8,601 nt of DNA from assembly GCA_964369165.1 (NCBI GenBank), contig CAYJFE010000102.1, forward strand, positions 1 through 8,601. Direction: 5' to 3'. This DNA is from CAYJAZ01 sp964369165 (GTDB lineage: Bacteria; Desulfobacterota; Desulfovibrionia; Desulfovibrionales; Desulfovibrionaceae). A model generated the notes under the pieces. The model did not search any database, was not told where the DNA came from, and worked only from the letters and a program-made list of their open reading frames with translations. Position numbers and translations under genes: made by a program. Below are positions 1 through 5,822 of this stretch, piece after piece (within the stretch, counting starts at the first letter, position 1; the number at the start of each line of letters is the position of its first letter).

Positions 1-818
1 TCGGCATAGGGAAAGACATTCAAAATCCTTGAAATTGTTTCGGGAACTGAGCGTGTGTGCACAGTTGAATAAGCGGCAACACCTATTTCAGCGGATTCAA
101 TCATGCCTCTGAGCGTTTCTGGATCTCTTGATTCGCCAATAAGCACCACATCAGGAGCTGAACGAGTAGAGTTTCTTACGGCTGATGAAAAGTCTTCAAA
201 ATGAAAAGGGATATTACTTTGCGTGACAGGCCCATTCATGTTTTTGATTGTGGATAAATCGCTTTCAATGGGCGATTCATAGGTGATGACGTGTCTGCCA
301 CCTGTTTCTATAATTTCACGCATAATAGCTGAAAGCGTTGTCGATTTACCGCTTCCCATAACTCCAGTCACAAGCACAAGGCCGTTTGAGGGAAAGGCAT
401 TTTGCAAGATTTCATCTTCCAAGGCTAATTTTTCAAGATACGCAGGCTCAGGGGCAACAGCACGAAAGATAATCCGCACTCCTGTTGAATAGCCCGAAGC
501 AATAGGCGAAGCATTGCCACGAAATCTATGCCTAAGCCCTCTTTTTTCTTCCACATGATAGGCAAAATCATAATCCTTTCTGCCCGATTGCAAGGTTGCA
601 CCTATTGATTTATTGCTTGTAAAAGATTCAAGAGCGAAGACAAGTTCGTCTGTTGTGATAATACGCTTGCTGACTTTTTGCCATTTTCCATGCTTACGCA
701 TCCATGCTGGATTGCCCGAAGAAAGACTCAAATCGCTCATACCTTCTTTAGTTGCCCAAAGTAACAAGTTATTGAAATCTTTTACTGCCCATTGAATTTG
801 AGGTTCGTCATTATACAT
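1..818 (-). CDS. dotB: DotB/TraJ, PilT/VirB11-like secretion ATPase (5' 272 codons; 3' end beyond the window)
   Basis: DotB is the hexameric cytoplasmic ATPase that docks on DotO to energise transfer. I translated the minus strand from ATG at 818. The frame stays open to the window edge, giving 272 complete codons of an expected 370-380. The N-terminal domain includes SDLSLSSGNPAWMRKHGKW (28-46), a degenerate form of the PilT-family segment. Walker A is GVMGSGKST (152-160, K158). The Asp-box region is TYESPIE (179-185), with Ser where PilT proteins usually have Asp; I recall this as usual for DotB/TraJ. Walker B is VVLIGESRD (224-232, E229), and the His box is STVHTRSV (251-258, H254). All the catalytic motifs lie inside the window. 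The lost C-terminus is the helical domain. The start is 14 bases after the dotC stop. Confidence 0.94.
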   Translation of the reverse strand, partial: MYNDEPQIQWAVKDFNNLLLWATKEGMSDLSLSSGNPAWMRKHGKWQKVSKRIITTDELVFALESFTSNKSIGATLQSGRKDYDFAYHVEEKRGLRHRFRGNASPIASGYSTGVRIIFRAVAPEPAYLEKLALEDEILQNAFPSNGLVLVTGVMGSGKSTTLSAIMREIIETGGRHVITYESPIESDLSTIKNMNGPVTQSNIPFHFEDFSSAVRNSTRSAPDVVLIGESRDPETLRGMIESAEIGVAAYSTVHTRSVPETISRILNVFPYA

Positions 819-828
819 AAGACACAAG

Positions 829-834
829 CCCCTT
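829..834 (-). promoter_or_regulatory. Shine-Dalgarno of dotB overlapping the dotC stop
   Basis: AAGGGG starts inside the dotC TAA (835-833) and lies 10 bases before the ATG at 818, a long but workable spacing. No nearer purine-rich site is present, so 818 is the favoured start. Confidence 0.55.
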
Positions 835-1723
835 ATTCAATTATTTGAAATCTTGATGGATTAGTTATTCTAAAGACTTTTTGCTCTAAGAATAATTTAT
901 CGCCGTCAATATTTGTTGTGGCTGGCGAAGAAGACATTGAAAATTCAGAGAGATGACTTTTAGCTACAAGCAAGTGATAAAGGCTTATTCCTCTATAATC
1001 TCTCACTAATTTATTTAGATTGACAATATACAGCTCATTTGCTTGTTGCAGGCCTTGTTCCCAAGCTTCGTAAATTGCTTCTTGCCAGATAATTCTTTCT
1101 TCAGCATTTCTTGGCAAAACGGCAAGGCTTGGCTCTTCTGCTTGTGGAAAGGCATTTGCCATCATATAAATTCGCCAATTTGGAATAGTTGAAAGATATT
1201 TAGCATTTTCAATAATTTCATACGTGCTTTTTGCGGTAGTAACTAGATTTTGATTTTCCACTCTCATACCCGTATTAGCTTGAGTGATAACAGGCGGCAT
1301 AACCATAATATCTTCATCGTTTACCATAAGTAAGGGTGAAAAATTGAAGCCTGTATCAAGCAGATAAGCATATCTTTCTGTTTCTTCGATTAACTGCTCG
1401 TATCGCCATTTCATAGCTTTTTGTATAGCAACAAGTTGAGCCGCTTCCCTAATTGCCTTTGGACGTAAAGCACTCACTTCACTTTCGTTGAAATGCAATG
1501 GGCTTTCCATTTCTAAAAGCTCTGACAAAGCCTTTGGAGCATCGGCTTTTGCCTTGTATTCTTCCTTGTCTTCACGGCTTGAAACAGTATGAACTTGTGC
1601 TTCTGCTTTTTCGTTTTCAACTGTTATATCAATAGGATTTTCTAAAGGTGTATTCTTTTTAGCCATACAGCCAACGCTTGAGAAAAGCATAAGGCAAAGA
1701 ACGATATATCTTAATGTTTTCAT
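833..1723 (-). CDS. dotC: DotC/TraI, outer-membrane core lipoprotein
   Basis: DotC is the second lipoprotein of the outer-membrane core and works with DotD to place DotH. The 296-residue length fits the family (Legionella about 303). Residues 1-18 are a lipoprotein signal and C19 lies in the lipobox SVGC. A low-complexity, charged linker (about 22-66) precedes the conserved domain. Family features are recognisable in order: IREAAQLVAIQKAMKWRYE (91-109), a YLLDTGFNFSPLL segment (120-132) followed by MPPVI (142-146), STYEIIENAKYLSTIPNWRI (166-185), LPRNAEERIIWQEAIYEAWE (203-222) followed by GLQQANELY, LNKLVRDYRGISLYHLL, and a final strand (FLEQKVFRITNPS). The gene lies 9 bases after dotD and 14 bases before dotB. 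Confidence 0.93.
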   Translation of the reverse strand: MKTLRYIVLCLMLFSSVGCMAKKNTPLENPIDITVENEKAEAQVHTVSSREDKEEYKAKADAPKALSELLEMESPLHFNESEVSALRPKAIREAAQLVAIQKAMKWRYEQLIEETERYAYLLDTGFNFSPLLMVNDEDIMVMPPVITQANTGMRVENQNLVTTAKSTYEIIENAKYLSTIPNWRIYMMANAFPQAEEPSLAVLPRNAEERIIWQEAIYEAWEQGLQQANELYIVNLNKLVRDYRGISLYHLLVAKSHLSEFSMSSSPATTNIDGDKLFLEQKVFRITNPSRFQIIE

Positions 1724-1730
1724 TGTATTT

Positions 1731-1734
1731 TCCT
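1731..1734 (-). promoter_or_regulatory. Shine-Dalgarno of dotC overlapping the dotD stop
   Basis: AGGA shares its AG with the dotD stop TAG (1735-1733) and lies 7 bases before the dotC ATG at 1723. Confidence 0.65.
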
Positions 1735-2209
1735 AATTTTTGCTTGGATAAACAAGACTAATTGTTTGGCTTATGGTATCAATTTTAACCATGGCCTTTG
1801 CTTGAACTTGCAAGGAAATATCCTCTAAAAGTTCGTAGGCGGACGTATCCTTTGCATAAACAACTACAGGCAATTCGTGTGCTGTATAGCCAATTTCTTT
1901 ATATGAATAACCGACAGCCAAACAGATGTCTTTCAGGGCTTCGTTTGCTGTTGTTGTCCAATTTGTTGTCATCTTGATTGCTAGTTTTGAATCGGGCGGA
2001 GGAAGCAGAACTTCCACTCCTTTTCCTCTCAATTCAGATAAAGTTGAGAGTTCTGAATGTGCGTTTTCAATGGCTTGCCCTAATTCTTGCAGGACAAAAT
2101 CAGAAGTTTGTGCTTGTTCTGGCATAGGATTTTTTGAAGCACAAGCCGATGAAAATAAGGCTAAGCCTATAAGTGAGAAGACTCTTAATTGTTTCGCTAA
2201 AATGTTCAT
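1733..2209 (-). CDS. dotD: DotD/TraH, outer-membrane core lipoprotein
   Basis: DotD is a lipoprotein of the outer-membrane core complex. With DotC it targets the secretin-like DotH to the outer membrane. The 158-residue length is close to Legionella DotD (about 163). Residues 1-22 are a lipoprotein signal (MNILAKQLRVF, then a hydrophobic run) with lipobox SSAC and C23 as the lipidated residue; the A24-S25 that follow should allow outer-membrane sorting. A linker and a helical stretch (about 38-62) lead into a compact alpha/beta domain at about 70-155 (LAIKMTTNWTTTANEALKDI, 76-95; then a strand ending LPVVVYAKD). This is where DotD has its secretin N1-like fold. The gene is followed 9 bases later by dotC, the order of dotDCB in Legionella and traHIJ in IncI plasmids. 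Confidence 0.88.
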   Translation of the reverse strand: MNILAKQLRVFSLIGLALFSSACASKNPMPEQAQTSDFVLQELGQAIENAHSELSTLSELRGKGVEVLLPPPDSKLAIKMTTNWTTTANEALKDICLAVGYSYKEIGYTAHELPVVVYAKDTSAYELLEDISLQVQAKAMVKIDTISQTISLVYPSKN

Positions 2210-2216
2210 AATGTTT

Positions 2217-2221
2217 TCCTT
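2217..2221 (-). promoter_or_regulatory. Shine-Dalgarno of dotD
   Basis: AAGGA lies 7 bases before the ATG at 2209. At 23 bases, the gap after the preceding stop is the longest in the operon. This is the one junction where the site is clear of the upstream stop codon. Confidence 0.65.
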
Positions 2222-2232
2222 TTATTAAATGA

Positions 2233-2658
2233 TTACTTGAATATTTTATCAATTCTAATGAATAAATATAAATAGTTAGAATATGAAATAAATCTTTTGT
2301 TTTTGAGAATGTTCATTCTCCAAATGCTTGTTGTAAATCCTACAAATGAGCAGATATACAAGAGGCAAGCCATGAAGATTTTATTTTGCAAGGCTAAAAG
2401 TGTGGCAATCAAAAAGACAAAGAGATAGAGAAAAAGCCTGCCTTTCAAATCTTTATAAACTTGCGTGATTTGCCTTTCTTCAATGCCCCAACTTTCCAAA
2501 AGCAAAGGGAAATTGTCAGCTAATATTGACTGCTTGAAAGTTCTGCCATTCCAAATATTGCTAAAGCGATACTGTATAAGTTCTTTCAAGCTACTGATAT
2601 TTTGTGAGCTCTCTTGAATTTTCCCTTTGAAGGCGTGTATCTTTTTATCAAAAAGCAT
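2233..2658 (-). CDS. IcmV/TraX-like small inner-membrane protein (putative)
   Basis: This is a 141-residue basic protein with two adjacent membrane helices at about 73-91 and 94-113. It lies directly downstream of dotA with a 9-base gap. Residues 32-130 follow the plan I associate with IcmV of Legionella (151 residues, encoded next to dotA) and small TraX-type proteins: an F/W-rich amphipathic start (FSNIW), a helix ending FPLLLESWGIEERQI, a hairpin of two membrane helices, and a basic tail beginning IWRMNILKNKRF (112-123). The short hairpin implies both ends are on the same, probably cytoplasmic, side. The function of IcmV is poorly known, beyond being needed for Dot/Icm transfer and genetically linked to dotA. 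In IncI plasmids the slot after traY holds the entry-exclusion genes (excAB), so an exclusion role is the main alternative. The call rests on topology, size and position with only modest sequence resemblance. Confidence 0.55.
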   Translation of the reverse strand: MLFDKKIHAFKGKIQESSQNISSLKELIQYRFSNIWNGRTFKQSILADNFPLLLESWGIEERQITQVYKDLKGRLFLYLFVFLIATLLALQNKIFMACLLYICSFVGFTTSIWRMNILKNKRFISYSNYLYLFIRIDKIFK

Positions 2659-2660
2659 AG

Positions 2661-2668
2661 TCCCTCCC
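2661..2668 (-). promoter_or_regulatory. Shine-Dalgarno of the IcmV-like gene overlapping the dotA stop
   Basis: GGGAGGGA begins with the last base of the dotA TAG (2670-2668) and ends 2 bases before the ATG at 2658. The inner GGAG has better spacing. It supports both this start and coupling to dotA. Confidence 0.65.
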
Positions 2669-4701
2669 TATACAAAGCTATTGTCGTTTATGTTTGAAGA
2701 GTTCTTCTTGCCAAGTTTCACTCCTACAGGCGATGGGCTTGCCCTCAAGGAAGAAACAATATGCGTACTGCCTGAAAATGCGTGTTTTGCTGTGTTCACG
2801 TCATTATCTTCGCCAAGTGAATGGAGCTGTTGGCCAATCCAATTTGATACATTGTCAGGAAGCCATGTGATAAGCCCAAAAATCTTATTTGCCGCCATCA
2901 CAATAATTGAGCCTATAATAACAGTAAAAGAGAGGCTTCCCGTAAGCCCCACAGCATAATCAGGCAAAGTATTGTAAAGAAGCATAAAGATAGTTCCAAT
3001 AACTTCGCCTACAGCGTTAATCATAATGACAGCAATAAAGAAGCCCGAAACCATAAGCGCAGGACGAATGATAATTGCCATAAGAAGGAAATAACCTCTT
3101 CTTGCGTGATTGCCTGCAAAGCCTTCGCCTTCTGGAAGTGCGTGAGCGGCTATCCATAAAGGTGCGGCAATAAGAGCTTCGACAACTAATATAAGCCAAC
3201 TAAACAAAGCACTTACCCAACGTATAAAAGGAATGGAAGGCAGATAAAAAGCAAGATACACACCGTATAAAAAGAGCGGAATTGTAATTGCATACAATCC
3301 GAATTGGCTGAGTATTTGCACGCTTGTATCAAGGCTTTCTCCAACAAAGGGCAATAAGGTAAAGGCGGACATGGTTGTTATCGTGCCATAAATGCCAATA
3401 GCCCAATTTATCATGCTATTTCCAATAGTTGAAATATGCATGATGGGATCTTTTGTTGTCAGTTCCTCTATAAGCGTATGAATATCAAGATTTTTATTGA
3501 GTATTGAAAGTATGGCAAGAAGTTCAGAACCGTCTTCGCCAGAGAAGTTTTGAAATTCTTGTATTCCTTTTTGACTGCCATAAGCTGTTGAAATAAAATT
3601 ATCAATTCTTTCTAATATTCCGCTACTTGCCTGCGTACCGTGCGTATTTGCTAAGAAGTTTTCCATGCTTTTATAATGGAACTTACTTTCTATGTTTGAA
3701 TTTGCAAGACTTTGAGTTTCCTGATTAATCCAAGATATAGCCCAATAAGTTGCCCCTGCCGCAATCCAACCGATTTCGTCAGTAGATGAATAGTAAGAGT
3801 CAAACTTCTTTTTGAAATCTTGATCGCTGTTTATGTATTGATTGACATTCTTTAATATATCGCTTGAAAGTGTTTTTTCCGCTTTATATAATGCCTGTCT
3901 ATCAATATTTTCAGCAGAGATTTTAGGATCGGCAAGCGCAGTTGCAAGTGGAATAAGAGTATTGATAGTTTTTGCTAATGCTTCTTTGTTTTTATTACAA
4001 AGATTCATGACAGAACTATCTTCTGAAGCACAATGCACATTGATTGTACCCAGTAAATCTTGATTACCTCGCAAGCCCGTGAAAATGTATTCCCATTCGC
4101 CGTCAGTTCCAATAAAATCTTCGTCATAATGCCAATTATTCGCACTTCCAATTTCAATATTTCTGCCTCTTTCGTTTTTGAGATAGGCTTGAATAGCAAG
4201 GCTTTTAAAAATGTCATTTGTTATATCACGTAAGACTTCATTTTCATTGATAGGCTGAACCTCAAACTCGCTTGTATGTTTGAGATAATAACTTGAACCA
4301 ATTTCATAAATGAAATTCCCAAGACTGATAGACCAGCCAATGCAAGCCAAAATTGCCACTTGAAAAAGTGACAAGCCCTTGAAGATTGGCGCAAGCCCAC
4401 TAATAGAACAGACAAAACGAACGGGAGTCCAAAAGGCATTATAATTCTTACCCATGGGCGAGCCTTCGTGCGCAGTTCCTACTACTGCAAGAATAGTAGT
4501 GAAGATAAAAAGCCCTGCCACAACGGCTAAAGCAACAGTATTGAAAGCTTCAAAAATTTGAAACATCAAATGCGTGCTTGTTCCATCTGCCCCTGCTAAA
4601 GAACCAGTTCCCCATAAATTCCAATCCATTCCGAAGAGTGAATCAAGAATTTGCTTGCTTTTGTCGCTTGCTTGTATTTCAGATGAGGTAGGTATAGGCA
4701 T
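2668..4701 (-). CDS. dotA: DotA/TraY, polytopic inner-membrane protein of the type IVB system
   Basis: DotA/TraY proteins are large inner-membrane proteins essential for substrate transfer. In IncI plasmids TraY is also the target of entry exclusion. This one is 677 residues, near TraY (about 745) and well below Legionella DotA (1048). There is no cleavable signal. Hydrophobic segments lie near residues 48-75 and 96-132. A large soluble, probably periplasmic, region spans about 135-425, with C224 and C235 as a possible disulfide pair. A cluster of further membrane segments follows from about 430 to 612, then a short polar tail. Family hallmarks are visible: SGLAPIFKGLSLFQVAIL (101-118), LPSIPFIRWVSALFSW (487-502), and EALIAAPLWIAAHALPEGEG (508-527), followed by GYFLLMAIIIRPALMVSGFF (536-555). 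Neighbours on both sides are other components of the system. Confidence 0.93.
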   Translation of the reverse strand: MPIPTSSEIQASDKSKQILDSLFGMDWNLWGTGSLAGADGTSTHLMFQIFEAFNTVALAVVAGLFIFTTILAVVGTAHEGSPMGKNYNAFWTPVRFVCSISGLAPIFKGLSLFQVAILACIGWSISLGNFIYEIGSSYYLKHTSEFEVQPINENEVLRDITNDIFKSLAIQAYLKNERGRNIEIGSANNWHYDEDFIGTDGEWEYIFTGLRGNQDLLGTINVHCASEDSSVMNLCNKNKEALAKTINTLIPLATALADPKISAENIDRQALYKAEKTLSSDILKNVNQYINSDQDFKKKFDSYYSSTDEIGWIAAGATYWAISWINQETQSLANSNIESKFHYKSMENFLANTHGTQASSGILERIDNFISTAYGSQKGIQEFQNFSGEDGSELLAILSILNKNLDIHTLIEELTTKDPIMHISTIGNSMINWAIGIYGTITTMSAFTLLPFVGESLDTSVQILSQFGLYAITIPLFLYGVYLAFYLPSIPFIRWVSALFSWLILVVEALIAAPLWIAAHALPEGEGFAGNHARRGYFLLMAIIIRPALMVSGFFIAVIMINAVGEVIGTIFMLLYNTLPDYAVGLTGSLSFTVIIGSIIVMAANKIFGLITWLPDNVSNWIGQQLHSLGEDNDVNTAKHAFSGSTHIVSSLRASPSPVGVKLGKKNSSNINDNSFV

Positions 4702-4705
4702 AAAT

Positions 4706-4712
4706 CCTCCTT
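4706..4712 (-). promoter_or_regulatory. Shine-Dalgarno of dotA overlapping the preceding stop
   Basis: AAGGAGG is a full-strength site 4 bases before the dotA ATG. Its first two bases are the last two of the TAA (4713-4711) that ends the IcmX-like gene. It decides the start at 4701. Confidence 0.8.
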
Positions 4713-5820
4713 ACTGTTCGTTTGCTATCAAATCTTGATAAAGCTCTTTAGCTTTGTCATTATTTTCAATAGATTGCAGATATTGCATAGATGAAAGAAC
4801 TACTAAGCGATTAAGAAGTTCATTATTCTTTCTTTGAATTTCAAAATTGAGGGCATCAATCATCAATTGCTCACGAGCCACGCCCATATTTGTCATTTCT
4901 TTAATCTTTGCTATCCAGTTTGGATTACCACTTCTGAGCTGAGATAAAAGAGCATATAGTCCTGATTCTGACATCGAACCATTCACAAGCCCCGGAACTT
5001 CGCCTGTGCCGCCTGCCTTATTCCATTCATCTTGTGCCCAAGCCGTTAAATCATTAGGAACAGTTGGCGAATGATAGCTCACATTCTCATTGAGTGCGTC
5101 CATAGCTAGGCCTTGCTTACCTTGTTGCCTCAATCTTTCAATCTCATAACCTTCGCCTATAGGGCTTTCTAATTGTTTGTCAGTCGGTAAAGGCAAGGGA
5201 AAAGGATTTGCCAAAGTCTTGATAGTTTCGTTTGCTTGGCTTATTTGTTCTTCTGTAAGCGTGTAATTTTTCGGAAAGATGGCACTTGTCATCTCTTCAA
5301 TGTCAGGGTGTTCATCGTTTATAATTCTATCAATAAAATCAAGTGATTGAGCATTTTCATTATTGCTAAATTCTATTTGATTTTCCCTCAAACCTTCCTT
5401 GAGACTTTGACTTGCTTGACTTGAAACTTGCAAGCCTGCCCCTAAATTAGAGCCTCCACAAAGCAAATCGGGCTGAGAGCGTTCGCCAAACATTTCTTCA
5501 ATTTCAACAAATTGTTCAGCCATGGAAGTGGATTTTATTGTCTTATGAAATTCCTCTTTCACTAATTGAAGAGCGGCATTGATTGCCTTTGTCTGCGTTT
5601 GCAATGTGCCTATAATATTTCTTGCCGCATTGTTGATTTCCATTTTCAACATTTCGGCTTGCATATTGGTATTTGCATTGACGGCACTTGTGGTTTGCGC
5701 TGAATATTGTGCATTTATCGTTGTAACGATAGCCGTAACGCTTCCGCAATCACAGCCAGCCGCAAATGATTTACTTGAGCAAAATAAGAATAAAGCAAAG
5801 GTAAGATATATTTTCTTCAT
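4711..5820 (-). CDS. Sec-exported IcmX/TraW-like protein of the type IVB system (putative)
   Basis: The product is 369 residues. The start is fixed by ATG 2 bases after the dotO stop. Residues 1-20 are a clear Sec signal (MKK, then a hydrophobic stretch ending SKSFA). Cleavage could be by signal peptidase I after A20. Alternatively, AAGC could act as a weak lipobox with lipidation at C23. A C-D-C motif (C23, C25) begins the mature protein, and one further Cys is at 121. The mature chain looks mainly helical: residues 40-115 are rich in Ala, Asn, Gln and Glu, a Pro-rich linker follows (NPFPLPLPTDK, 205-215), and a C-terminal helical part runs from about 283 to 369. No transmembrane segment follows the signal. 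Position between dotO and dotA, size and export match IcmX of Legionella (466 residues, beside dotA) and TraW of IncI plasmids (between traU and traY). I infer the assignment mostly from these; sequence similarity by eye is weak. Confidence 0.6.
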   Translation of the reverse strand: MKKIYLTFALFLFCSSKSFAAGCDCGSVTAIVTTINAQYSAQTTSAVNANTNMQAEMLKMEINNAARNIIGTLQTQTKAINAALQLVKEEFHKTIKSTSMAEQFVEIEEMFGERSQPDLLCGGSNLGAGLQVSSQASQSLKEGLRENQIEFSNNENAQSLDFIDRIINDEHPDIEEMTSAIFPKNYTLTEEQISQANETIKTLANPFPLPLPTDKQLESPIGEGYEIERLRQQGKQGLAMDALNENVSYHSPTVPNDLTAWAQDEWNKAGGTGEVPGLVNGSMSESGLYALLSQLRSGNPNWIAKIKEMTNMGVAREQLMIDALNFEIQRKNNELLNRLVVLSSMQYLQSIENNDKAKELYQDLIANEQ

Positions 5821-5822
5821 AT

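Noticed and set aside
283..795. Two small plus-strand open frames (283-492 and 613-795)
   Set aside because: Both are antisense to dotB, one directly opposite the Walker A segment.
1926..2228. 100-codon plus-strand open frame opposite dotD
   Set aside because: It covers the dotD lipoprotein signal and domain in antisense. The minus-strand product matches a known family; this one does not.
2627..2959. 110-codon plus-strand open frame over the dotA 3' end
   Set aside because: It lies opposite the conserved end of dotA and the start of the next gene, with no sign of independent coding.
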